Of a stretch of 64,000 bases of DNA, positions 38,319 to 45,520 are shown one piece after another. How positions within the stretch are numbered: the stretch's first letter is position 1; each line of letters starts with the position of its first letter. This DNA is from Paracoccus solventivorans (GTDB taxonomy: Bacteria > Pseudomonadota > Alphaproteobacteria > Rhodobacterales > Rhodobacteraceae). The notes under the pieces are model-generated. The model searched no databases. It was not told the origin of the DNA and saw nothing but the letters and a program-made list of their open reading frames with translations. The translations under genes were made by a program, and so were the position numbers. The DNA lies in assembly GCF_900142875.1 (NCBI RefSeq), contig NZ_FRCK01000001.1, positions 372,001 to 436,000 on the forward strand, in the 5' to 3' direction.

Positions 38319-38356
38319 ATGGGAAATCATGGGAAGCAATGGGCTTGTGATGGGAG
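38319..38356. promoter_or_regulatory. MraZ-box cluster 1 (four TGGG repeats)
   Basis: ATGGG recurs at 38319, 38329, 38339 and 38350, i.e. every 10-11 bases (TGGGA-N5-TGGGA-N5-TGGGC-N6-TGGGA). MraZ boxes in other bacteria are TGGGN repeats with 5-nt spacing. It is about 280 bases upstream of mraZ, where the promoter of the long leader should be. Two looser ACGGGAAC repeats follow at 38382 and 38393. Confidence 0.7.
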
Positions 38357-38507
38357 CGACGGAACTCCGCCGAAACCCATCACGGGAACGCGACGGGAAC
38401 ACCGACGCGGCCGCGCAAGCAGATTTGCAGATATAGGTAAAGCAGCCCCGAACTACGACTAGATATAGTGGCGCAGCGACTGTGGCAGAATAGGCTCAGT
38501 ATTGGAG

Positions 38508-38516
38508 TTATCCACA
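38508..38516. promoter_or_regulatory. Perfect DnaA box upstream of the dcw cluster
   Basis: TTATCCACA, the high-affinity DnaA box, occurs between the two MraZ-box clusters in an AT-richer patch. It could couple division-gene expression to replication initiation; as a single site this is only suggestive. Confidence 0.45.
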
Positions 38517-38628
38517 GGCAACTCGCGCAGGGCGGGCAAAGCACCCCGCACAAGCCGGGGAAAACGCCGGGAATCACGGGTGTTCACGGCGCCGCGATTC
38601 GACCTTGCAACGCAGCGGCGGCGGGCTG

Positions 38629-38671
38629 TCCCATGCTTTCCCGGCGCCACGGCCGGTTCCCATGATTTCCC
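38629..38671. promoter_or_regulatory. MraZ-box cluster 2 (inverted orientation)
   Basis: TCCCATGCTTTCCC (38629-38642) and TCCCATGATTTCCC (38658-38671) are 29 bp apart. The second is the exact reverse complement of 38321-38334 in cluster 1. The intergenic stretch 38064-38709 therefore holds two opposed box clusters ~300 bp apart, with no supported gene between them. Confidence 0.55.
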
Positions 38672-38709
38672 GGAACCGGGCGGTCCGTCGCCATGGCGGA
38701 GGGGGTGGG

Positions 38710-39804
38710 TCACGCCATTCCGTCCTCGATCAGGCGGCGCGCCAGCCGCGCATAGGCCTCGGCCACCGGCCCCTCGCCCGCAGCCACGGGGCGTCCCGAA
38801 TCGCCGGCCAGCCGCACCGACAGGTCCAGCGGCACCTCGCCCAGGAACGGCAGGCCGCGCGACGCCGCTTCGGCCGCGACGCCGCCATGGCCGAACAGAT
38901 GCGCTTCGTGCCCGCAATTGGGGCAGACATAGGACGACATGTTCTCGACCAGCCCCAGCACCGGGGTCCTGAGCTTGTCGAACATGTCGATCGCCCGGCG
39001 CGCATCGATCAGCGCCACGTCCTGCGGGGTCGACACGATCACCGCGCCGGTGACCGGCGCCTTCTGGCACAGGCTCAGCTGCACGTCGCCGGTGCCGGGC
39101 GGCAGGTCCACCAGCAGCACGTCGAGCTCGCCCCAGGCGACCTGGTTGAGCATCTGCTGCAGCGCGCCCATCAGCATCGGGCCGCGCCAGACCACCGCCT
39201 CGCCCTCTTTCATCATCAGCCCCAGCGACATCATGGTGACGCCGTAGGCATGGACCGGGATGATGCGGTCGTTTTCGCTGCGCGGGCGTTCGGTGACGCC
39301 CAGCATCCGCGGCTGGCTGGGGCCATAGATATCGGCGTCCAGCACGCCGACGCGGCGCCCGGCCCGGGCCAGCGCCACCGCGAGGTTGGTGGTCAGCGTC
39401 GATTTCCCGACCCCGCCCTTGCCCGAGCCGATGGCGACGATGCGCTGCACCCCGGGGATCGCCTGCGGCCCGGCCTGCGGGGTGGGATGGCGGCCCAGCT
39501 TGAGACTGGGCGGCGGCGTCCCCGCCCCGCCCGAGCTGGCCGCGACCGAGGGCGCACGCCCGGCCGGGGCCGTGGTCACGATGCGCACCCGCTGGAACCC
39601 CAGCGCGCGCAGCCGCGATTCGGCCTCTTTCTCGGCGCTCTGCAGGGCGCGGGCCAGCATGGGATCGGCGGCCTCGATGACGAAACTCACCTCGTCGTCG
39701 CTGACGTTGAGCGCGCGGATCAGGTCCGAATCGACCAGATTGCCACCGCCTGGAACCGCGATGCCCGAAAGCTCCTGCAAAACCCTGTCGCGATTCCCCG
39801 CCAT
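38710..39804 (-). CDS. Mrp/ApbC-type P-loop Fe-S cluster carrier
   Basis: A 364-aa protein: an N-terminal MIP18/DUF59-type domain (~1-85), a Pro/Ala linker, then a MinD/Mrp P-loop ATPase with the deviant Walker A IGSGKGGVGKSTLTTNLA (~115), LLVDLPPGTGDVQLSL, and the CxxC Fe-S-bridging pair in ENMSSYVCPNCGHE. It delivers Fe-S clusters to apoproteins as a dimer. The ATG at 39804 gives family length; the upstream frame to 39960 is low quality. Confidence 0.93.
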   Translation of the reverse strand: MAGNRDRVLQELSGIAVPGGGNLVDSDLIRALNVSDDEVSFVIEAADPMLARALQSAEKEAESRLRALGFQRVRIVTTAPAGRAPSVAASSGGAGTPPPSLKLGRHPTPQAGPQAIPGVQRIVAIGSGKGGVGKSTLTTNLAVALARAGRRVGVLDADIYGPSQPRMLGVTERPRSENDRIIPVHAYGVTMMSLGLMMKEGEAVVWRGPMLMGALQQMLNQVAWGELDVLLVDLPPGTGDVQLSLCQKAPVTGAVIVSTPQDVALIDARRAIDMFDKLRTPVLGLVENMSSYVCPNCGHEAHLFGHGGVAAEAASRGLPFLGEVPLDLSVRLAGDSGRPVAAGEGPVAEAYARLARRLIEDGMA

Positions 39805-40018
39805 GACATCCGCCCCCTTGTCTGCATTGATGGTCACTGGCGATATAGGGCGAGCGGACCCGGGCAGCCAGCCGCACGCCCCTCCACCATGGGCAGCGGC
39901 ATGACGCCGCACCGCAGCAATGCAAGGGGTTTGCACCGGGTGACGTTGCGTCGCACGCATAGGTTATGCAACCAGAGTGTGCACGCGGGCGATTCTCGCC
40001 AAGTCCAATCACGGTTGG

Positions 40019-40034
40019 TTAAATCTTTGTTAAC
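40019..40034. promoter_or_regulatory. CtrA-type box (TTAA-N7-TTAAC) with flanking GANTC sites
   Basis: TTAA-ATCTTTG-TTAAC matches the full CtrA consensus of alphaproteobacteria. GANTC methylation sites (CcrM) lie at 39991 and 40045. The 483-bp gap between mrp and rlmJ (39805-40287) has no other gene; the box is ~215 bp from mrp and ~255 bp from rlmJ, and could serve either. Confidence 0.5.
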
Positions 40035-40287
40035 GAGGCGCCCCGAATCCATGCGCAGGATGCATGGCAGGTCAGCGTTAAGTGGCATTGTGCATCCGCA
40101 GCATCTCGGCCATATTGTGCCCATGGATCGCAGCCGACCTCCTCCCCGGCGATCGATCCAGATGCAACGCCGCCCTCTCCTCCTCCCTGGGCGCGTTGTC
40201 GGCGGCGGCCCCTCTCCTCCTCCCCGGGGTCGCCGCTTTAACCCCCCGCCGCTTCCCTTCCCCCCGCACCATCGCTAGGCACGGCGC

Positions 40288-41064
40288 ATGTTGTCCTATC
40301 AGCACGCCTATCATGCCGGGAACCTGGCCGACGTGCACAAGCACGCGCTGCTGGCGACGGCCTTGGCGCGGCTGACCGAAAAGCCGAAGCCCCTGAGCTA
40401 TATCGAGACCCACACCGGGCGCGGGCTATACGACCTGTCGGGGACCGAGGCGCTGAAGACCGGCGAGGCCGCCCATGGCATCGCCCGCGCCGAATCGTCG
40501 GGCTGGCTGCCCCCGCAGCACCCGCTGAACGCGGCGCTGGCCGCGGTCCGCACCCGCTTCGGCGCCGATTGCTATCCCGGATCGCCGCTGATCGCCGCGC
40601 ATTTCCTGCGCCCGGGCGATTCGGCGCATCTGGCGGAACTGCACCCGGCCGAGCACGCGGCGCTGGCGCAGGTGGCGGGATTTGCCCGGCTGTACGCGCA
40701 GGACGGTTTCGCCATGGGGAATGCGCTGATCCCGCCCACCCCGCGGCGCGGGATGCTGCTGATCGACCCCAGCTATGAGATCAAGGCCGACTACGACCGC
40801 ATCCCCGGCTGGATCGCCCGCATGGCGCGCAAGTGGAACGTGGGGGTGATCGCGCTGTGGTATCCGATCCTGTCCGACGCGCGACACCGGGCGATGGCCG
40901 ACTCGCTGGCCGCGGCGCATCCCGGCGCGCTGCGCTCGGAAGTGCGGTTTCCACCGGCGCGGGCGGGACACGGGATGGTGGGGTCGGGGGTGTTCGTCAT
41001 CAACCCGCCCTATGGGCTGGAGGACGAGGCCGCGCGGCTGGCGGCATTGTTCGCCGCGCTGTAG
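40288..41064 (+). CDS. rlmJ: 23S rRNA (adenine-2030-N6) methyltransferase RlmJ
   Basis: A 258-aa DUF519 methyltransferase. The N-terminus MLSYQHAYHAGNLADVHKHA is diagnostic. The SAM and catalytic regions show YIETHTGRGLYDLSG, and the N6-adenine-type catalytic motif is DPSYEIKADY. It modifies A2030 of 23S rRNA. It is convergent with the chaperone pair. Confidence 0.95.
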   Translation: MLSYQHAYHAGNLADVHKHALLATALARLTEKPKPLSYIETHTGRGLYDLSGTEALKTGEAAHGIARAESSGWLPPQHPLNAALAAVRTRFGADCYPGSPLIAAHFLRPGDSAHLAELHPAEHAALAQVAGFARLYAQDGFAMGNALIPPTPRRGMLLIDPSYEIKADYDRIPGWIARMARKWNVGVIALWYPILSDARHRAMADSLAAAHPGALRSEVRFPPARAGHGMVGSGVFVINPPYGLEDEAARLAALFAAL

Positions 41065-41068
41065 GGCA

Positions 41069-41425
41069 CTAGCGGCGGCGGATGCGCAGCACCCGGGTCT
41101 GGCGGATGACGCCGCGCAGCCGGGCGCGGGTCTCTGGCGGCTCGGCGGCCAGCGCGCCCAGCACCGCGCGCATCTCGCCTTTCAGCCCGTGCAGCTGGTC
41201 GATCAGCGACAGCACCAGCGCCAGCGCATCGGCGTCCAGCTGGAACGCGTCCTCCAACTCCAGCGCCAGTTGCACCCGCGCCGCGTCGATGTCGCGGAAC
41301 CGCGGCGCGCCCTCTTCAAGCACCGGCTGCACGATCCCCGCATCGGTCAGCGCATCCAGCGCCGCGTCCGACAGCTCGGGGATCAGCGCCAGGATCTCGT
41401 CCCGGCTCATCGAGCGGCTGGTCAT
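41069..41425 (-). CDS. CbpM-like modulator of the DnaJ homologue
   Basis: A 118-aa MerR-like helical protein (ILALIPELSDAALDALTDAG, then a predicted coiled coil LVLSLIDQLHGLKGEMRAVL). CbpM proteins bind the J-domain of CbpA and inhibit it. The ATG overlaps the stop of the DnaJ-like gene by 4 bases, the standard cbpA-cbpM order. Sequence similarity is modest; context supports the call. Confidence 0.75.
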   Translation of the reverse strand: MTSRSMSRDEILALIPELSDAALDALTDAGIVQPVLEEGAPRFRDIDAARVQLALELEDAFQLDADALALVLSLIDQLHGLKGEMRAVLGALAAEPPETRARLRGVIRQTRVLRIRRR

Positions 41426-42363
41426 CGTCCTCCCCTCCTCCGGGTGGCGCGCGGGTCGTAGGCGTGATCCTTGCGCCAGGTCTCGATGAAGCGGGCCAGC
41501 TCGTCGTCGACCTTGGGCGGCATCACCACCCGCAGCTCGACATGCTGGTCGCCGCGCTTACCCCCCGCACCCTGCAGCCCGCGCCCGCGCAGCCGTAGCT
41601 TCTGCCCGCTCGACGCGCCGCGGGGGATGGTCAGCATCACCGGGCCGTCGATGGTCTGCACCTCGACCCGGCCGCCGAGCACCGCCTCGTCCAGCGAGAT
41701 CGGCAGCACGGTGGTCACGTCGTCGCCCTCGGGCCGCCAGTCGGGGTCCTCGCGCACGCTCAGGGTCAGCAGCGCATCGCCGGGGGGCGCCTCGCCCATG
41801 CCGGGGCCGCCCTTGCCGCGCAAGCGGATGGTCTGGCCGTCGCGGGTGCCGGCGGGGATGTTCACGTCCAGCACCTGCCCCTCCGGCAGGGTGATGCGGG
41901 TGGTGCCGCCGCGGGCCGCGGTCAGGAAATCGACCTCGAGCGTGTAGCGATAATCCTGCCCGCGCATGTCGAAGCTGCGGCCGCCCGCGCCCGGCCGCGC
42001 ACCGGCGCGGAAGCCGCCGCGCCCGCCCTCGCCGAACAGATCGGCGAACACGTCCGAGAAGTCGCCGAAATCCGCCTGCCCGCGATAGGGGTTGTCGGGC
42101 GATTCGGAAAAGTCGCGATAGTAGCGGCGCTGCGGGCGTTCCTGTCCCTGCGCGTCGATCTCTCCGCGGTCGAATCGGGCGCGCTGCTCGGGGTCGCGCA
42201 GCAGGTCATAGGCGGCCGAGGCGGCCTTGAAGCGTTCATGCGCCGCCGGATCGTCGGTCAGATCGGGGTGATCCGTCCGGGCGATCTTGCGATATGCCTT
42301 CTTGATTTCGGCGTCAGTGGCCGTGCGGGACACCCCCAGCGCGGCATACGGATCATCCGCCAT
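41422..42363 (-). CDS. CbpA-type DnaJ co-chaperone
   Basis: A 313-aa type II J-protein. The J-domain (1-~70) has the HPD motif in KIARTDHPDLTDD. A Gly/Phe/Arg-rich linker follows (~100-125), then two C-terminal substrate-binding domains (ITLPEGQVLDVNIPAGTRDG, VMLTIPRGASSGQKLRLRGR). The Cys-rich zinc domain of DnaJ proper is absent, which fits CbpA. The ATG at 42363 is used. It stimulates DnaK ATPase. Confidence 0.92.
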   Translation of the reverse strand: MADDPYAALGVSRTATDAEIKKAYRKIARTDHPDLTDDPAAHERFKAASAAYDLLRDPEQRARFDRGEIDAQGQERPQRRYYRDFSESPDNPYRGQADFGDFSDVFADLFGEGGRGGFRAGARPGAGGRSFDMRGQDYRYTLEVDFLTAARGGTTRITLPEGQVLDVNIPAGTRDGQTIRLRGKGGPGMGEAPPGDALLTLSVREDPDWRPEGDDVTTVLPISLDEAVLGGRVEVQTIDGPVMLTIPRGASSGQKLRLRGRGLQGAGGKRGDQHVELRVVMPPKVDDELARFIETWRKDHAYDPRATRRRGGR

Positions 42364-42501
42364 TCCCAACCCCTTGCTCTCACTGCTGCAACGCCCTGCG
42401 GGCGCGCCCGGTTTCCTGTGGATTTCCTGCCCGGCCGGACCCGGTTAGGCAAGCACCCCGCGCCCCGCGGCCAGCTGGCAGGGGCCGCGCCAGAAATCCG
42501 C

Positions 42502-42530
42502 TTGACGCAGGCGCGCGCACGCCCTACATC
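42502..42530 (+). promoter_or_regulatory. Sigma-70-like promoter of the tRNA gene
   Basis: TTGACG (42502-42507) and TACATC (42525-42530) are separated by 17 bases and lie ~40 bases upstream of the mature tRNA 5' end. The rest of the 207-bp gap upstream has no recognisable gene. Confidence 0.6.
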
Positions 42531-42570
42531 CCCCGCACCCCTCGCGGGCCCATGGTTCGCGACGCATCGG

Positions 42571-42647
42571 GGCGGAGTAGCTCAGCTGGTTAGAGCAGCG
42601 GAATCATAATCCGCGTGTCGGGGGTTCGAGTCCCTCCTCCGCTACCA
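42571..42647 (+). tRNA. tRNA with CAT anticodon (elongator tRNA-Met; tRNA-Ile2 not excluded)
   Basis: A 77-nt cloverleaf with encoded CCA: acceptor GGCGGAG/CTCCGCT (first pair G-U), D-arm TAGCTCAGCTGGTTAGAGCA, anticodon stem GCGGA/TCCGC with loop ATCATAA (anticodon CAT), T-arm GGGGGTTCGAGTCCCTC and discriminator A. The acceptor does not have the C1-A72 mismatch of an initiator. Telling Met from lysidine-modified Ile needs comparison. It is the integration site of the prophage: its 3' half is shared with the recombinase gene. Confidence 0.93.
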
Positions 42648-42650
42648 CAG
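42604..42650. other. Candidate attL: tRNA 3' half at the prophage boundary
   Basis: Phage coding sequence (the recombinase) runs antisense into the tRNA and stops at a TGA formed by the anticodon region. The left att core therefore lies within or at the edge of the tRNA 3' half. The exact core cannot be set because attR lies outside the window. Confidence 0.55.
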
Positions 42651-44238
42651 CACCCCCCGACAGCCGTCGTTTCAGGGTCGGCGCATCGATCAGGGCGCGC
42701 AACTTGCCTGCCACCGTGATCTCCATCTGCCCTTTGGCAGTTTCCGAGATCGTCACGGTTTCGATCAGTCCCCGCAGGATCTCCGCATAGCGCGTGGTCT
42801 CGGAGCTGTTGTCGGTGCCCATGATTTGGGCCAGCTTAGCAAGGTCCAAGCGATAGCCGACCAGGGCCGCCGGGTGCAGCATCACCGGCGTGATCGCCGG
42901 CGGCTCATCCTCCAGCTCGGCCTTGGCTGACGCGAGCTCCTCACAGCGGGCCTCGTAATCGGCCGCCAACCGGTCGGTATTGCCGATGCCGCGTGCGACA
43001 AAGTCGATCAGGCGGCTAACCTCCGCGTCGAGCTGCTTGATACGGCTCTCGAGCTTGGAGCGCCGGCGCAGCATCCCGGCCGCATATTCGGCACGCGCCT
43101 TGTTGTACTCGCTGACATAGAGGTCGAGCATCGCCGGCTTTTGCAGCTCGCCGCGCAGCAGGCCGATGACCTGTTCCTCGACCACGTCCAGATACCACGT
43201 GCGCGGCTTGGGGCAGGTGCGGCTTTGCACATGCCGGGTGCAGCCGATTCGCACCCGACCGCTGCGGTCCTTGCCTTTAACCGACATCCCGCCGCCACAG
43301 GCGCCGCACCGCAGGAGACCGGACAGCGGCCGCGTGGGGCGGCGCATCTTGGCGCGGTCGGAATGCGATGTCGTGCGGTCGGGCGTGATCATTGCCTGCA
43401 CCTGATCCCATACCGCATCGTCGATGATTCGCAGGTGCGGGGCGTCGTGATGCAGCCAGTTTTCGGCAGGATTCGAGCGAGACACCCGCCGGCCGGTCTC
43501 GGGATCCGTCACAAAACGGGTCTTGTTCCAGACGATGCGCCCCACATACAGATCATTGCGGAGGATGCCGGATCGGCGCTCGGCCCAGCCGTAGATCGTG
43601 CTGGCCTGCCAGGCGCGGGCGCCGCGGGGCATCGGGCATTTGTCCTTTGTCAGCCCGTGAGCGATCTCAACAGCTGATCGCCCATCGGCAAATTCCTGAA
43701 AGATGCGCCTGATGATTTCGGCCTCCTCGGGCACGATCACCAGCTCGCCCCTTTCCGTCGGGTGCGGCCGATATCCAAAGGCCCGCCCCCCGGCAGTGCG
43801 ACCCCGGCTTATATTGCCGGTCATCCCGCGGCGGATCTTGCGGGCGTTGTCCTCGCGAAACAGCTGCCCGACCAAGCCGCGCAGGCCAACTGTCACGGTG
43901 TTGGCCACGCCCTCATGCACCGCGCGGATCTCGATCCCGGCGAAGGACAGCCGCTTATGGATGCCGGCGAGATCCTCCATGTCGCGTGCGAGGCGGTCTA
44001 GCTCCTCGACGATCACGGCATCGAACAGCCCCTCTCTCGCATCCGCGAGGAGCTGCAGCAGCCCGTCTCTCCGGAAAATCGAGGCGCCGGATTGGGCAGC
44101 GTCCGAGTAAAATTGCTGGATGGCCATCCCGTTGGCGAGCGCATAGCGGGTGATAAGGGCCTGCTGATCCTCGATCGAAAGCTCGTTTTGCAGGTCGGTA
44201 GAATATCGGCTGTAGCCGACGGCCCTTATGATGGCCAT
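42604..44238 (-). CDS. Prophage large serine recombinase (integrase)
   Basis: A 544-aa protein. The N-terminal resolvase domain (~1-150) has the nucleophilic Ser in VGYSRYSTDLQ and the EELDRLARDMEDL region. A recombinase domain follows (~165-270, TAGGRAFGYRPHPTERGELV), then a zinc ribbon (LLRCGACGGGMS, then CTRHVQSRTC) and a long coiled coil (~370-450). The last ~14 residues, ending AEEGLEPPTRGL, are read antisense from the tRNA gene and so are host-derived. GGGAGG precedes the ATG at 44238. It should insert and, with a directionality factor, excise the prophage. Confidence 0.93.
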   Translation of the reverse strand: MAIIRAVGYSRYSTDLQNELSIEDQQALITRYALANGMAIQQFYSDAAQSGASIFRRDGLLQLLADAREGLFDAVIVEELDRLARDMEDLAGIHKRLSFAGIEIRAVHEGVANTVTVGLRGLVGQLFREDNARKIRRGMTGNISRGRTAGGRAFGYRPHPTERGELVIVPEEAEIIRRIFQEFADGRSAVEIAHGLTKDKCPMPRGARAWQASTIYGWAERRSGILRNDLYVGRIVWNKTRFVTDPETGRRVSRSNPAENWLHHDAPHLRIIDDAVWDQVQAMITPDRTTSHSDRAKMRRPTRPLSGLLRCGACGGGMSVKGKDRSGRVRIGCTRHVQSRTCPKPRTWYLDVVEEQVIGLLRGELQKPAMLDLYVSEYNKARAEYAAGMLRRRSKLESRIKQLDAEVSRLIDFVARGIGNTDRLAADYEARCEELASAKAELEDEPPAITPVMLHPAALVGYRLDLAKLAQIMGTDNSSETTRYAEILRGLIETVTISETAKGQMEITVAGKLRALIDAPTLKRRLSGGAVVAEEGLEPPTRGL

Positions 44239-44239
44239 G

Positions 44240-44407
44240 TTACTGCCTCCCGGCCTCCAGCGAAGCCATGTGGTCTTGCCAAGCCCGTCTGCGGGCGAGC
44301 TGGATGATAAGGTCGCGGGCCGCCTTATCAATAGCCCCGAAATCGTCAGGCTCGGTCTGGCCGGTGGCGGCTCGCACAATAGGGTTGGCCGAGACTGGAT
44401 GCGTCAT
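44240..44407 (-). CDS. Small prophage protein next to the integrase (RDF candidate)
   Basis: A 55-aa protein with a helical, charged C-terminal half (IDKAARDLIIQLARRRAW). It lies one base upstream of the recombinase ATG and overlaps the upstream methylase-like gene by 4 bases. No family is recognised. Size and position fit a recombination directionality factor, but this is inference. Confidence 0.6.
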   Translation of the reverse strand: MTHPVSANPIVRAATGQTEPDDFGAIDKAARDLIIQLARRRAWQDHMASLEAGRQ

Positions 44408-45081
44408 GCTGCGGCCTCCTGCAGCGCATGCCCGCCCCATTGCTCGGCCGCGGCGCGCATCATCCCGGGGAACGACCTGCTGCGCAGGCGAGCGCGCTCC
44501 GGCCCTGGCGGCATCCGGTGCACACGGTTCCAGAGCTTCCATTCGGCGGACCCGCGCTCGGGTTCGGGCAGGCGGTTGGTCGGCCGCAGCGGCGGCAGGC
44601 CGCGCAGATACCACCCCGTCGCCTTGTATGCTGGCTCGCCGAACCAATGTGGCTGCACCATCTGCGGCGTCGGCAGGTCGGCAGGCATCCGGTCCCGCGC
44701 GAGATCGTTCATCTCGGGGTTCTCGATCGCGACCCGGAGGATGGGCGCCTCCCAGCACGTCAAAAAAACATGCACACCCAGCTCGAACTCGGCTCGCATG
44801 TCGGCCCAGCTGCGACCGCGCGGCAGTTGCTTGGGCGGCGTCCATTTGCCGGGACCGGACATCCAGCGGCGGCCGGACCGGCACAGTCTTGTGCAGGGCG
44901 GGTGCATGACGGCCAGCAGGTCCCAGCCCTCGGTCAGGATGCCGTCTCGCACGTCGCAGATGATATGGCGATTGCTGCCGTCCTCGGCCGGATCGAGGTC
45001 GCAGGACCAGACATCATGCCCCAGCGCGGCAAAGGCGCGCCGCGCGATGCCGCTGGTCTCGCAGGCGATCAGGACCCGCAT
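44404..45081 (-). CDS. Phage protein resembling DNA cytosine methyltransferases
   Basis: A 225-aa protein. The N-terminus MRVLIACETSGIARRAFAAL recalls a SAM/Rossmann loop, followed by DVWSCDLDPAEDG. MHPPCTRLCRSG contains the PPC motif, which in 5-methylcytosine methylases holds the catalytic Cys. The length is short for a full methylase (usually >300 aa) and the ENV and target-recognition parts are not clear, though IENPEMNDL may correspond to motif VI-like sequence. It could be a minimal methylase or a related protein of other activity. Confidence 0.6.
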   Translation of the reverse strand: MRVLIACETSGIARRAFAALGHDVWSCDLDPAEDGSNRHIICDVRDGILTEGWDLLAVMHPPCTRLCRSGRRWMSGPGKWTPPKQLPRGRSWADMRAEFELGVHVFLTCWEAPILRVAIENPEMNDLARDRMPADLPTPQMVQPHWFGEPAYKATGWYLRGLPPLRPTNRLPEPERGSAEWKLWNRVHRMPPGPERARLRSRSFPGMMRAAAEQWGGHALQEAAA

Positions 45082-45389
45082 AGCGCCGCCAGTGCCAAGT
45101 CAGCGGCTACCTGCGCCGCCATGCACATCAGCACGTCGCGCCAGGCGGCGAGCTTGCGCGCACGATCCAGATCACGCTCGAGCCGCTTTGCGGCCCGGCT
45201 CTGCGCGTGGGACTCAGCCGCCGCCCAAGCTGTGTTGCAGTAGTCGATCGCCCGGGCCAGCCGCCGCAGATCGTCGGGATCGCCCTGAAAGGTCAAATGC
45301 CCGCCGACTGCGGCTGCGACCCGCAGGCGATCGGCCATGATCAGGCCGAACCCGCCGGCCGGGCGCAGATCGAGAAACTGCTGCAGCAT
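45069..45389 (-). CDS. Small prophage protein, unknown
   Basis: A 106-aa protein, mostly helical, with an Arg/Ala-rich segment (ESHAQSRAAKRLERDLDRAR) and a hydrophobic C-terminus. No family is recognised. The ATG at 45389 lies 2 bases after the stop of a 42-aa membrane ORF, and its end overlaps the next gene by 13 bases, which supports coding. Confidence 0.6.
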   Translation of the reverse strand: MLQQFLDLRPAGGFGLIMADRLRVAAAVGGHLTFQGDPDDLRRLARAIDYCNTAWAAAESHAQSRAAKRLERDLDRARKLAAWRDVLMCMAAQVAADLALAALCGS

Positions 45390-45391
45390 GG

Positions 45392-45520
45392 TCACGGCCC
45401 CGCCCACCACCCGAACAGGGTGAGCCCCAGCCAGATCCAGCCCGGCAGGGCGAGCATTGCCATGGCCAGCAGCCACAGGATCAGCGCGGGGCGAGGTGCG
45501 TGGTGGCGATCGGTGGTCAT
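45392..45520 (-). CDS. 42-aa single-helix membrane protein
   Basis: Begins MTTDRHHAPRPALILWLLA, continues as a strong hydrophobic helix to LGLTLFGWWAGP and stops. GGGAGG lies 8 bases before the ATG. The ATG overlaps the upstream gene stop (ATGA) and the stop lies 2 bases before the next ATG, so it fits the operon exactly. Small phage membrane proteins include holin-like and exclusion proteins; function here is unknown. Confidence 0.6.
   Translation of the reverse strand: MTTDRHHAPRPALILWLLAMAMLALPGWIWLGLTLFGWWAGP

Noticed and set aside
42604-44379. A longer recombinase start at 44379
   Set aside because: The extra 47 residues overlap two upstream genes and have no ribosome site; the ATG at 44238 has GGGAGG and begins the resolvase fold.
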